NCBI GenBank assembly: GCA_009839405.1
Contig: VXPR01000522.1
Coordinates: forward strand, 1-9,991
Length of the DNA stretch: 9,991 bases
Reading direction: 5' to 3'
Source: Gammaproteobacteria bacterium
Lineage (GTDB): Bacteria > Pseudomonadota > Gammaproteobacteria > Pseudomonadales > Azotimanducaceae
Shown: positions 1 to 7,866 of the stretch, piece by piece
Layout of the letters: each line of letters opens with the position of its first letter
How positions within the stretch are numbered: position 1 is the stretch's first letter
The notes under the pieces: model-generated
Told to the model about the DNA's origin: nothing
Database searches by the model: none
Seen by the model: only the letters and a program-made list of their open reading frames with translations
Program-made: the position numbers and the translations under genes

Positions 1-1467
1 CCCCAGGACGTCTCCGCAGTTGCCTGTGGTGCCGATGCGGTTGCTGAGGTCTTCGCCGCAAACGGATTGGACGTGGTGCGCACCGGTTCCCGAGGGGCTA
101 CCTGGGCCGAGCCGATGGTGGAGATGACCGACGACGCCGGCACCCGCACCGTCTGGCGCAACGTCACGGCCGACGACGTACCCGAAGTCCTCAAGCAAGG
201 CAACGTGCACCCCAAATGCCTCGGCGCGGTGGATACCATCGACTGGCTCGCCGGCCAGCACCGCGTCGTCTTCGACCGCTGCGGCACCAATCATCCTCTG
301 GCATTGCCGCCAACGGTCGCCCTCGAATCCTGTCTCGATGTATCTCCCACCGCCCTCATCGACGAGATCGAAACCTCGGGCCTGCGCGGTCGCGGCGGCG
401 CTGGCTTTCCTGCCCACATCAAGTGGCGCACCGTACGCGACACCCCCGCCGAGCAGAAGTACCTTGTCTGCAACGCGGACGAAGGCGATTCCGGCACCTT
501 TGCGGACCGCTTGCTCCTCGAAGGCGACCCGTTCCGGCTGATCGAAGGCATGACCATCGCCGCCATCGCTACCGGCGCCACGCGAGGCTTCGTCTACCTG
601 CGCTCGGAATACCCGGACGCGGAACGCACTTTCGCCGCGGCCCTCAAGCTTGCCTACGAGCATGGAGTGCTGGGCGACAGCGTCCTCGGCAGTGCGCACA
701 CCTTCGATCTCGAACTCTTCGTCGGCGCCGGTGCCTACATCTGCGGCGAGGAAACCTCCCTCCTCGAAAGCCTCGAAGGCCGACGCGGGGAGATTCGCGC
801 CAAGCCACCGGTGCCCGCCATCGCTGGCCTCTTCGGCCAGCCCACCGTGGTTCACAACGTCATTTCCTACGCCGCCGTTCCCGGCATCATGCAGGGCGGC
901 GGCAGCACCTACGCCGAGCTTGGGGTCGCACCCTCCACCGGAACGATGGCCTTCCAGCTCGCCGGCAACGTGCTCCGGGGCGGCCTGATCGAGGTACCGT
1001 TCGGCATCACGCTGGCGGAAATCGTCGAGGGTTATGGCGGTGGCACCCGCTCTGGCCGTCCCCTGCGCACTGTGCAGATCGGCGGTCCGCTCGGTGCATA
1101 TCTCGGTCAGGAGGACTTGGACACCCCGCTCACCTACGAGGCCATGGCCAACATCGGCGCCGGCATCGGCCACGGCGGCATCGTGGTGTTCGACGACACG
1201 GTGGACCTTGCGGAGCAGGCACACTACGCGTTCGAGTTCTGCGAAGTGGAGTCGTGCGGCAAATGCACGCCTTGCCGCCTGGGTTCCGTGCGTGGCAAGG
1301 AGACGATGCAGACGATTCTCGATGGTCGCGCAGGGCCACGGGAATTGACTATGATTCGGGATCTCTGCGAGGTGATGGAAACGGCCAGCCTCTGCCAGAT
1401 GGGCGGCATGACGCCGATACCCGTGCTGAGCGCCATGGAGCGGTTTCCGGAGGACTTCAAGCGATGA
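1..1467 (+). CDS. fdsB: NAD-dependent formate dehydrogenase, beta (diaphorase) subunit FdsB; 5' end cut by window edge
   Basis: This is the NuoF-like subunit of soluble NAD+-linked molybdenum formate dehydrogenase. It takes electrons from the catalytic subunit through Fe-S clusters and FMN and reduces NAD+ in the cytoplasm. The frame is open from base 1 and the first visible residues (PQDVSAVACGADAVAE, then VRTGSRG) resemble the start of FdsB proteins. Only a few codons are therefore missing, and the internal TTG at 67 is not the start. Numbered from the window edge, the visible motifs are the glycine-rich FMN/NADH loop GRGGAGFP (130-137), NADEGDSGTF (158-167), a GAYICGEE segment, and four cluster ligands: C419, C422 and C425 in ESCGKCTPC, and C465 in SLCQMGG. 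The 488 visible residues are near the family's usual length of roughly 500. Its stop overlaps the start of fdsA (ATGA). The partner fdsG is expected upstream, outside the window. Confidence 0.93.
   Translation, partial: PQDVSAVACGADAVAEVFAANGLDVVRTGSRGATWAEPMVEMTDDAGTRTVWRNVTADDVPEVLKQGNVHPKCLGAVDTIDWLAGQHRVVFDRCGTNHPLALPPTVALESCLDVSPTALIDEIETSGLRGRGGAGFPAHIKWRTVRDTPAEQKYLVCNADEGDSGTFADRLLLEGDPFRLIEGMTIAAIATGATRGFVYLRSEYPDAERTFAAALKLAYEHGVLGDSVLGSAHTFDLELFVGAGAYICGEETSLLESLEGRRGEIRAKPPVPAIAGLFGQPTVVHNVISYAAVPGIMQGGGSTYAELGVAPSTGTMAFQLAGNVLRGGLIEVPFGITLAEIVEGYGGGTRSGRPLRTVQIGGPLGAYLGQEDLDTPLTYEAMANIGAGIGHGGIVVFDDTVDLAEQAHYAFEFCEVESCGKCTPCRLGSVRGKETMQTILDGRAGPRELTMIRDLCEVMETASLCQMGGMTPIPVLSAMERFPEDFKR
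1449..1453 (+). promoter_or_regulatory. Ribosome binding site of fdsA (GGAGG)
   Basis: A perfect GGAGG lies inside the last codons of fdsB, 10 bases before the ATG at 1464. It supports that ATG as the fdsA start, although the same frame stays open far upstream within fdsB. Together with the ATGA overlap it suggests the two subunits are made in a coupled, balanced way. Confidence 0.6.
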
Positions 1468-4301
1468 CAATCGCGATTGCCGATTTCGGCACGCCGGCGC
1501 CCACGGCGAACGGCCAGGCTGCCGATTCGGTGGAGGTGACCATCGACGGCCATCCGATGGAGGTTCCGGCCGGCACCTCCATCATGCGCGCCGCCCGCGA
1601 ATCCGGTCTCGACATTCCGAAGCTCTGCGCCACCGACAACCTCAAGGCTTTCGGCTCCTGCCGCATGTGTCTGGTGGAGGTCGAAGGCCGGCGCGGCCTG
1701 ATTGCCTCCTGCACCGAGCCGGTTGCGCCCGGCATGGTGGTTCGCACCCAGACGGAGAAGGTCGCGCGGGTCCGCCGTGGCGTGATGGAGCTCTACATCT
1801 CCGACCATCCGCTCGACTGCCTCACCTGCGCGGCCAACGGCGACTGCGAGTTGCAGGACATGGCTGGCGCCGTGGGGCTGCGCGACGTGCGCTACGCCGA
1901 GGGCGACAACCACCTTGGCCAAGCCAAGGACGAATCCAACCCCTACTTCACCTTCGACCCTTCGAAATGCATCGCCTGCTCCCGTTGCGTGCGTGCATGC
2001 GCCGAGGTGCAGGGCACCTTCGCCCTCACCATCGACGGACGCGGGTTCGAGTCCAAGGTGGCCACCGGCGCCGACGACTTCCTCGCTTCGGAATGCGTCT
2101 CCTGCGGCGCCTGCGTGCAGGCTTGCCCCACCGCCACGCTGATGGAGAAGTCGGTCATCGACCACGGCGTGCCGGACCGCACCGAATCCACCACCTGCGC
2201 CTACTGCGGCGTGGGCTGCTCGTTCCGTGCCGAGATGAAGGGCGATCAGGTGGTGCGGATGGTTCCGCACAAGGACGGCAAGGCCAACCACGGCCATTCC
2301 TGCGTCAAGGGCCGCTTCGCCTGGGGCTACGCCAACCACAAGGACCGCATCACCCGGCCCATGGTGCGCGAATCCACCGCCGATCCGTGGCTCGAGGTCG
2401 AATGGGACGAAGCCATCGAGTTCGCCGCAGCCAAGCTGAAGGCGGTGCAGGCGAAGCACGGCCGCAAGTCCATCGGCGGCATCACGTCCTCGCGCTGCAC
2501 CAACGAGGAGGTGTGGCTGGTGCAGAAGATGGTGCGCGCCGCCTTCGGCAACAACAACGTCGACACCTGCGCGCGGGTGTGCCATTCACCCACCGGGTAC
2601 GGGCTACGGCAAACCTACGGCACCTCCGCTGGCACCCAGGATTTCGACTCGGTGCAGGACGCCGACGTGATCGTCGTCATCGGCGCCAACCCCACCGAGG
2701 CACATCCGGTATTCGCCTCGCAGATGAAGCGTCGGCTACGTGCCGGCGCGCGCCTGATCGTCTGTGACCCACGACAGATTGACCTGGTGCGCTCGCCCCA
2801 CGTCGAGGCCGAGCACCATCTCGCGCTGCGGCCCGGCACCAACGTTCCGCTGATGAATGCGTTCGCGCATGTGGTCGTCACGGAAGACCTTGTGGACCGA
2901 GCCTTTGTGGAGGAGCGCTGCGACCTCGAGTCCTTCGAGGAGTGGGCAGATTTCGCAAGGCGCCCAGAAAACGCACCGGACACCGTGGCCGAAGTTCTCG
3001 GCGTGGATGCGGGGGAGTTGCGCGCCGCCGCCCGCCTCTATGCCACCGGCGGCAACGCGGCCATCTACTACGGCCTCGGCGTGACGGAGCACAGCCAAGG
3101 CTCGACGATGGTGATGGCGATGGCCAATCTCGCCATGGCCACCGGCAACGTCGGCCGCCGCGGCGTCGGCGTCAATCCGCTCCGGGGCCAGAACAACGTC
3201 CAAGGCTCATGCGACATGGGATCGTTCCCGCACGAGTTCTCGGACTACCGCCCGGTCACCGACGAAACCGTGCGCGCCGCGTTCAACCTTCACTGGGACG
3301 TCGAGCTCGACGACGTGGCAGGTTTCCGCATTCCCAACATGCTCGATCATGCCGTGGCCGGCGACTTCCTCGGCCTCTATGTGCAGGGCGAAGACATCGC
3401 CCAGTCGGACCCCAACACGCAGCATGTCGAGGCGGCGCTCGCGAATATGGAATGCCTGATCGTCCAGGACCTGTTCCTGAACGAGACAGCCAAGTTCGCG
3501 CACGTGTTCTTCCCGGGCGCCTCCTTCCTCGAGAAGGACGGCACCTTCGTCAACGCCGAGCGTCGCATCAACCGGGTGCGGGCGCTGATGCCGCCGAAGT
3601 CCGGCGTTCACGAGTGGGAGGCAACGGCGCGGCTGGCGACGGCCCTCGGCTATCCCATGGCGTATTCGTCGGCGGAGGAGATCCTCGCCGAGATCGCCGA
3701 GTTGACGCCGAGCTTTGCCGGGGTGTCCTTCGATCTCCTCGACGAGGTGGGCAGCGTGCAGTGGCCCTGCAACGAGACGGCACCCCTCGGCACGCCGATC
3801 ATGCACGAGCAGGCGTTCGTGCGCGGCAAGGGACTGTTCGTGCTCACCGACTACCAGCCGACGCCGGAGCGGGCCAACCGCAAGTTCCCGCTGCTGCTGA
3901 CGACAGGCCGCATCCTCACCCAATACAACGTCGGTGCCCAGACGCGGCGCACCGACAACCTCGCCTGGCTCGACGAGGACGTGCTGGAGATTCACCCTGC
4001 CGATGCCGAGATGCGCGGGCTCCGCACCGGCGACTGGGTGTCCGTGGCGAGCCGCAAGGGCGAAATCACGCTGCGTGCCCAGATTACCGAGCGGGTGGCC
4101 GCGGGGGTCGTGTACACCACCTTCCATCACCCTGAAACGGGCACCAACGTCGTCACCACCGAGCTTTCCGACTGGGCCACCAACTGCCCCGAATACAAGG
4201 TCACGGCAGTGGAGGTGCGCCCCGCCAACCATCGCAGCGAATGGCAGGAACGCTTCAGCGAACGAACGCGCGTTCAGGTCGAGGCTCTGCCGACGCCATG
4301 A
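1464..4301 (+). CDS. fdsA: NAD-dependent formate dehydrogenase, catalytic alpha subunit FdsA (Mo-bis-MGD)
   Basis: This subunit oxidises formate to CO2 at a molybdenum bis-MGD centre and passes electrons through an Fe-S chain to FdsB. It has 945 residues, normal for FdsA. The N-terminal NuoG-like region shows a [2Fe-2S] set (C55, C66, C69, C83), a His-Cys3 [4Fe-4S] set (H115, C119, C122, C128) and two ferredoxin-type [4Fe-4S] sets (C169/172/175/179 and C211/214/217/221). The molybdopterin domain opens with C245, C248, C252 and C280. The active site is the cysteine type, not selenocysteine: C373-H374 in ARVCHSPTGYG and R574 in PLRGQNNVQG. These match Cys386/His387/Arg587 of Rhodobacter capsulatus FdsA with a constant offset of 13. 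From about residue 805 the C-terminal molybdopterin dinucleotide-binding domain includes TTGRILTQYN. No Tat signal is visible, so the enzyme is cytoplasmic. The start at 1464 has a strong ribosome site, and the end overlaps fdhD by ATGA. Confidence 0.96.
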   Translation: MTIAIADFGTPAPTANGQAADSVEVTIDGHPMEVPAGTSIMRAARESGLDIPKLCATDNLKAFGSCRMCLVEVEGRRGLIASCTEPVAPGMVVRTQTEKVARVRRGVMELYISDHPLDCLTCAANGDCELQDMAGAVGLRDVRYAEGDNHLGQAKDESNPYFTFDPSKCIACSRCVRACAEVQGTFALTIDGRGFESKVATGADDFLASECVSCGACVQACPTATLMEKSVIDHGVPDRTESTTCAYCGVGCSFRAEMKGDQVVRMVPHKDGKANHGHSCVKGRFAWGYANHKDRITRPMVRESTADPWLEVEWDEAIEFAAAKLKAVQAKHGRKSIGGITSSRCTNEEVWLVQKMVRAAFGNNNVDTCARVCHSPTGYGLRQTYGTSAGTQDFDSVQDADVIVVIGANPTEAHPVFASQMKRRLRAGARLIVCDPRQIDLVRSPHVEAEHHLALRPGTNVPLMNAFAHVVVTEDLVDRAFVEERCDLESFEEWADFARRPENAPDTVAEVLGVDAGELRAAARLYATGGNAAIYYGLGVTEHSQGSTMVMAMANLAMATGNVGRRGVGVNPLRGQNNVQGSCDMGSFPHEFSDYRPVTDETVRAAFNLHWDVELDDVAGFRIPNMLDHAVAGDFLGLYVQGEDIAQSDPNTQHVEAALANMECLIVQDLFLNETAKFAHVFFPGASFLEKDGTFVNAERRINRVRALMPPKSGVHEWEATARLATALGYPMAYSSAEEILAEIAELTPSFAGVSFDLLDEVGSVQWPCNETAPLGTPIMHEQAFVRGKGLFVLTDYQPTPERANRKFPLLLTTGRILTQYNVGAQTRRTDNLAWLDEDVLEIHPADAEMRGLRTGDWVSVASRKGEITLRAQITERVAAGVVYTTFHHPETGTNVVTTELSDWATNCPEYKVTAVEVRPANHRSEWQERFSERTRVQVEALPTP

Positions 4302-5212
4302 ACAAGCGGCCGGCGGCGGCAATCGCGCCGGCATCCTCGATTGCCGTTGCCCCCGAACCTGCTGCGAGTCGTCGAGTGGCGGTGACCCGGCAGGCCGCCG
4401 CATCCTCCAAGAGCGCTGCGGACGACACAGACCTCGTGACGGTGGAAGAGCCGATGGAGGTGCGGCTGTCGTTCCTGAGCGGAGGCATGCGGCGCGAGCA
4501 AAGCATCTCGGTGACGATGCGGACGCCCGGCAACGACTTCGAACTCGCGGTCGGCTTCCTGCGCGGCGAAGGGGTGATCCAAGGCGGCCGGGATGTCGTT
4601 GATGTGGAGCACTGTGGCCCGCCGAGCCCCGACAAGGGCATCCACAACGTCGTCAAGGTGGAACTGGCCGATCACGTCGAGTTCGACGCCGAGGCGCTGA
4701 CGCGTCACGTCTTCACCTCCTCGAGTTGCGGCGTGTGCGGCAAGGCATCGCTTGATGCGGTGGCGCAGCAATTGCCAGACCGTCCGGGGCCGCCACCTGC
4801 CTTCACCGTGGATGCTGCAGTTCTCCGCAACCTGCCGGAACGCCTGCGCACCATGCAGACGGAATTCCGCCGCACGGGCGGGTTGCATGCGTCGGCGGCA
4901 TTCCGCCCGAACGGTCGGATCGATCGCTTGCGCGAGGATGTGGGGCGCCACAACGCCCTCGACAAGCTGATCGGCGCCTACCTGATCGAGGATTCCGAAC
5001 CCTTGGCCGAGACCGGCCTGCTGCTGAGTGGGCGAGCCAGTTTCGAGCTCGTGCAGAAAGCGGCCATGACCGCCACCTGCTTCGTCGCCGCGGTCGGGCC
5101 GCCATCGAGCCTCGCCGTGGAACTCGCCCAGGAACGCGGCTTCACGCTGGTGGGCTTCCTGAAGGATGACGGCTTCAACATCTACACCCATCCCGAACGC
5201 ATCCGCAACTGA
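4298..5212 (+). CDS. fdhD: Formate dehydrogenase accessory sulfurtransferase FdhD (FdsC)
   Basis: FdhD-family proteins move sulfur from a cysteine desulfurase to the Mo-bis-MGD cofactor, which formate dehydrogenase needs for activity. R. capsulatus FdsC is the homologue in fds operons. With the ATG at 4298 (ATGA overlap with fdsA) the product is 304 residues. Family hallmarks are VEEPMEVRLSF (49-59), GNDFELAVGFLRGEGVI (78-94), the sulfur-carrying C-x-x-C loop SSCGVCGK (C144 and C147), EDVGRHNALDKLIG, and a C-terminal block LLLSGRASFELVQKAA followed by GFLKDDGFNIYTH. The first 45 or so residues are rich in Ala and Ser and have no family match that I recognise. A later start is possible, but the overlap favours 4298. 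Only a weak GAGG lies upstream, so translation probably depends on coupling to fdsA. It most likely serves the formate dehydrogenase encoded beside it. Confidence 0.95.
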   Translation: MNKRPAAAIAPASSIAVAPEPAASRRVAVTRQAAASSKSAADDTDLVTVEEPMEVRLSFLSGGMRREQSISVTMRTPGNDFELAVGFLRGEGVIQGGRDVVDVEHCGPPSPDKGIHNVVKVELADHVEFDAEALTRHVFTSSSCGVCGKASLDAVAQQLPDRPGPPPAFTVDAAVLRNLPERLRTMQTEFRRTGGLHASAAFRPNGRIDRLREDVGRHNALDKLIGAYLIEDSEPLAETGLLLSGRASFELVQKAAMTATCFVAAVGPPSSLAVELAQERGFTLVGFLKDDGFNIYTHPERIRN

Positions 5213-5801
5213 CGTCGAGGCCGTCACGGCCATCGTCCTCTGCGGCGGTCGCGGGCAACGCCTGGGCGGCGCGGACAAGCCGCTCTTGCTCGTCGCCGGC
5301 AAGCCCATCGTCGTGCATGCGATCGAGCGGCTCACGCCACAGGTGCAGTGCGTCCTCGTCTCGCACGCACCGGGCAACGATGCGTACCAGAACCTAGGTC
5401 TCGACTGTGTGGCCGACCACAGCGCCCACGAAGGCCCTATCGCCGGCCTCGCCGCCTGCCTGCCCCATGTGAAGACCCCACGGCTCCTAACCTGGCCTGG
5501 CGATGCGCCCCTTCCGCCACCAGACCTCATCTCGCGCCTGGCTCCCGCCTGCAGGGCGGTGGGCGCAGTCAGCGTGACCGCTGGCAGCCGCCGCCAAAAC
5601 GCCACGCTGCTGATGACCCAAGTCCGAGCCGCCGAACTAGTGGCGGCATTCACGAGCGGCGAGCGCGCACCTCGTCACTGGCTAGACCGCGAGTCCATCC
5701 CCTCCGTTGCATTTCCGGAATCCGCCTTCCTCGACGCGGACACCCAAGGCGACCTCGCGCAGATCGAGGCCCATTTCCGATGTGCCCCCGGAGAGGGTTG
5801 A
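5166..5801 (+). CDS. mobA: Molybdenum cofactor guanylyltransferase MobA
   Basis: MobA joins GMP from GTP to Mo-molybdopterin, giving the MGD and bis-MGD form that FdsA needs. The 211-residue product has the nucleotidyltransferase signature LCGGRGQRLGGADKPLL (25-41). It also has HEGPIAGLAACL (88-99) and WPGDAPLPPPDL (110-121), whose D113 is the probable Mg2+ ligand. Near the C-terminus, DADTQGDLAQIE resembles the usual N-T-P-E-D-L block. The ATG at 5166 lies 47 bases inside fdhD. It is the only start codon in this frame between there and the essential signature, so the long overlap looks real. GAAGG directly abuts the ATG, too close for a normal ribosome site, which suggests re-initiation by ribosomes translating fdhD. 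The product is cytoplasmic. Its place at the end of the operon ties cofactor maturation to enzyme synthesis. Confidence 0.92.
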   Translation: MTASTSTPIPNASATDVEAVTAIVLCGGRGQRLGGADKPLLLVAGKPIVVHAIERLTPQVQCVLVSHAPGNDAYQNLGLDCVADHSAHEGPIAGLAACLPHVKTPRLLTWPGDAPLPPPDLISRLAPACRAVGAVSVTAGSRRQNATLLMTQVRAAELVAAFTSGERAPRHWLDRESIPSVAFPESAFLDADTQGDLAQIEAHFRCAPGEG

Positions 5802-5805
5802 TGTG

Positions 5806-5822
5806 GCACCCAGCGGCGGTGC
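5806..5822. terminator. Possible weak hairpin between convergent mobA and cfa
   Basis: GCACC at 5806-5810 can pair with GGTGC at 5818-5822 around a 7-base loop, with one more G-T pair possible outside. It lies in the 29-base gap between the convergent mobA and cfa stops, where a shared terminator would be expected. The stem is short and no run of T follows on either strand, so a functional role is uncertain. Confidence 0.2.
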
Positions 5823-5830
5823 TCGGAGCG

Positions 5831-7054
5831 TCAGGAACCGCTGGCCGCTGTCCGCAGTGGCGGACTTTCCTTCGGGATTGCGTGGAGATAGTCCCGCGTC
5901 ACTGGCACGCGGTCGTTGCGTTTCGCTAGCTGAAGCTGGAATACCACTAGGTCCGCCACCTCGAAGGCCGTCTCGCAGGCCGTGAGATAGAACTCCCACA
6001 CGCGGCAACCTCGCTCCCCGAGCGTGCGCTTGTGTTCGTCGCGGGTGGCCTGGAAGCGGCGGTTCCACTCGCGCAGCGTGGCAGCATAGTGGCGGCGCCA
6101 AACCTCCATGTCGCTGAGCACAAGACCGCTTGCCTCCACCGCATGCATTAGGTCTGAAGCCGCCGGAATGTAGCCCCCTGGGAAAATGTGCCGCCGGATC
6201 CAAGGGTTCACCGGCTCCGGCGGGCCGGTCTTGCCGATGGTGTGGATGAGCGCCACGCCGTCGTCGCTCAGCATCTCGCGCACGACCTCGAAGAAGCGGC
6301 CCAAGTTGCGCCGCCCGACATGCTCCAACATGCCGACCGATACCACCGCATCGTAGCTGCCGCGATGATCCCGATAGTCCTCCAGCAGGAACTGCACGCG
6401 CGAATCGAGGCCCTGGCGTCGCGCCTCGTCCTGCGCCACCCGAAGCTGCTCCTTCGACAACGTGACGCCGTTGACCTGCACGCCGCCCTCCCGCGCTAGG
6501 TATAGGCCCAGGCTCCCCCAGCCGCAGCCGATGTCGAGCACGCGGTCACCGGGTTCGGCACAGAGCTTGCGGCGGATGTGTTCGGCCTTGGCCTGCTGCG
6601 CCTGCTCCAGGGTCATGCCGGGGTCGGCGAAGTAGGCGCAGGAGTAGTGCATCGAGTCGTCAAGGAAGGAGCGGAACAGCGCTTCGTCGCGGTCGTAGTG
6701 GTGACTGACGTTGGCAAGGCTTGCACGCACGTTGTTCCAGCTTGTCAGCAGGGCACTTCCCACGCGCAGGAAGTGTGGCAGCCGAGAGGCGCTGACCACC
6801 TGTTCGAGATTGCTCCGCAAGACCCGAAGAAGCCCCGCAAGGTCGCCACCGCCAGCATCCCAGCGCTCGTCAACGTAGGTCTCGCCCAGATTCATGGTTG
6901 GGTTCCGAACGATGCTGCGCATGACTCCATCGTCACGCAGAATCCATTCGGCGCGCGGTTCGTCGCCATCGCCGAACGCCTGCCGGGTGCCGTCCGGCAG
7001 CACCACAACCAGCGTCCCTTTACGAACCCAGCGCTGCAAGAGTGACAGGAACAT
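5831..7054 (-). CDS. cfa: Cyclopropane-fatty-acyl-phospholipid synthase
   Basis: This enzyme transfers a methylene group from S-adenosylmethionine to the double bond of unsaturated acyl chains in membrane phospholipids, a common response to stress or stationary phase. It has 407 residues with the ATG at 7054. A GTG 54 bases further upstream is in frame, but MFLSLLQRW fits family N-termini better and AGAAG lies a short distance before it. Visible residues are HYSCAYF with C139, the SAM-binding loop VLDIGCGWGSLG (172-183), E244 in GMLEHVG, H271 in LIHTIG, H322-Y323 in RRHYAATL and C360 in LTACETAF. These correspond to E. coli Cfa active-site positions that bind bicarbonate and substrate. The N-terminal lipid-binding domain spans about 1-110 and the methyltransferase domain the rest. 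It has no signal peptide and probably acts at the inner membrane surface. It converges with mobA and diverges from the crotonase operon. No functional link to either is evident. Confidence 0.94.
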   Translation of the reverse strand: MFLSLLQRWVRKGTLVVVLPDGTRQAFGDGDEPRAEWILRDDGVMRSIVRNPTMNLGETYVDERWDAGGGDLAGLLRVLRSNLEQVVSASRLPHFLRVGSALLTSWNNVRASLANVSHHYDRDEALFRSFLDDSMHYSCAYFADPGMTLEQAQQAKAEHIRRKLCAEPGDRVLDIGCGWGSLGLYLAREGGVQVNGVTLSKEQLRVAQDEARRQGLDSRVQFLLEDYRDHRGSYDAVVSVGMLEHVGRRNLGRFFEVVREMLSDDGVALIHTIGKTGPPEPVNPWIRRHIFPGGYIPAASDLMHAVEASGLVLSDMEVWRRHYAATLREWNRRFQATRDEHKRTLGERGCRVWEFYLTACETAFEVADLVVFQLQLAKRNDRVPVTRDYLHAIPKESPPLRTAASGS

Positions 7055-7101
7055 ATAGACTTCTGGGCGCGGCAAGCCGGAAATGGACGCGGACGCAAAG
7101 T
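7055..7101. promoter_or_regulatory. Divergent intergenic region between cfa and the crotonase operon
   Basis: These 47 bases are the only space available for the divergent starts of cfa (minus) and the first crotonase gene (plus), so both promoters must lie here or reach into the flanking coding sequence. I see no convincing -35/-10 pair on either strand. TATAGA at 7053-7058 is only a partial -10 match and lacks a partner at the right distance. No clear inverted repeat for a regulator is visible. Confidence 0.3.
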
Positions 7102-7866
7102 ATGGCACAGGAGAGCACAGGCGGCGGCGTTGCCCGCTTCAGCTTCGATGGCCAGCCCATCGACTACGCCGTCCTCGATGCGTTCACCGATTGGTGCCGC
7201 TCGGCCACGAACGACCCCGAAATCCGCGCCCTCGGCATCGAAACCCAAAGCGACGGCGACGCTGGCGACGACATGGGGAATTGGCCGCCTCGCCTCACCC
7301 ACCGCCACCCGGTGGGTACCCACGGCCCAGGCCCCCTGCTCGAACAGGAAGCCATCAAGGCATTGCGGGGCTGCATGAAGCCCACCATCGCCATCCTCGA
7401 CGGCGATACCCTCGGCCTCGCCTTCGATTTCGCCTGCACCTGCGACATCCGCGTCGCATCCGAAACGGCCCGGCTCGGCGACCCGCGCATCCACCAAGGC
7501 CGCGCCGCAGCCACAGGCATCGCCTATCTTCTGCCGAAGCTCATCGGCCAGTCCCAGGCCATGCGCCTCCTGCTGCTCGGCGAGGTCGTCGGTGCCCCTG
7601 AGGCCGCGCGGATGCAGCTGGTGCACAAGACGTGGCCAGAAGCCGACTTCCGCGCGGAGGCGGGTGCCTTCGTCCAGCAACTGGCGGCGATGCCCACCCG
7701 CGCGTGGGAAGTCCACAAGCTGCAAGTGCTGCCGCAACTGGACCTGCCTTTCGACGCGGCCATGGTGCACTCCCTCGGCGTGCGCCAGACCCACGTCATC
7801 GAGGACCGGCTCGAAGGCATGAAGGCGTGGCGCGAGCGCCGCGATCCTGCGTTCACGGGCCGATGA
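7102..7866 (+). CDS. Divergent crotonase-fold (enoyl-CoA hydratase/isomerase family) protein, copy 1
   Basis: This 254-residue protein belongs to the crotonase superfamily, whose members act on acyl-CoA thioesters. The diagnostic region is AILDGDTLGLAFDF (97-110), then CDIRVASE (114-121), GDPRIH (126-131) and YLLPKLIGQSQAMRLLLLGE (142-161). It aligns without gaps to the second half of enoyl-CoA hydratases. It is strongly diverged, however. The usual N-terminal R-P-x-x-x-N-A-L segment and A-F-C-A-G-x-D loop cannot be recognised. The hydratase Glu144 position is D109 and the Glu164 position is R129. It is therefore unlikely to be an ordinary enoyl-CoA hydratase, and its reaction is unknown. It could be a non-catalytic partner of the next gene product, to which it is clearly related. 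The ATG at 7102 was preferred to one at 7042, which would lie inside cfa on the other strand. The stop overlaps the next gene by ATGA. Confidence 0.82.
   Translation: MAQESTGGGVARFSFDGQPIDYAVLDAFTDWCRSATNDPEIRALGIETQSDGDAGDDMGNWPPRLTHRHPVGTHGPGPLLEQEAIKALRGCMKPTIAILDGDTLGLAFDFACTCDIRVASETARLGDPRIHQGRAAATGIAYLLPKLIGQSQAMRLLLLGEVVGAPEAARMQLVHKTWPEADFRAEAGAFVQQLAAMPTRAWEVHKLQVLPQLDLPFDAAMVHSLGVRQTHVIEDRLEGMKAWRERRDPAFTGR

Noticed and set aside
216..1463. Upstream extension of the fdsA reading frame through most of fdsB
   Set aside because: The frame is open but the translation is Arg/His-rich and low-complexity, typical of an out-of-frame reading of GC-rich DNA. The GGAGG site and ATGA overlap place the start at 1464.
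1224..2585. Minus-strand open frame of about 450 codons opposite fdsB/fdsA
   Set aside because: It lies wholly opposite well-supported fds genes. The His/Gly/Ala-rich translation matches no family, and long antisense frames are expected at this GC content.
3207..4403. Minus-strand open frame of about 400 codons opposite fdsA
   Set aside because: It is a shadow of the fdsA codon pattern with no recognisable domain and no upstream signals.
4274..5653. Minus-strand open frame of about 460 codons opposite fdhD/mobA
   Set aside because: It covers two confidently identified genes on the other strand, and its composition is biased and motif-free.
6578..7045. Plus-strand open frame inside cfa
   Set aside because: It is antisense to the cfa methyltransferase and N-terminal regions, which hold clear catalytic motifs, so it is a shadow frame.
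7042..7070. GTGACA (7042) and TATAGA (7053) as a promoter for the crotonase operon
   Set aside because: The two hexamers are only about 5 bases apart, far from the 16-18 base spacing a sigma-70 promoter needs.
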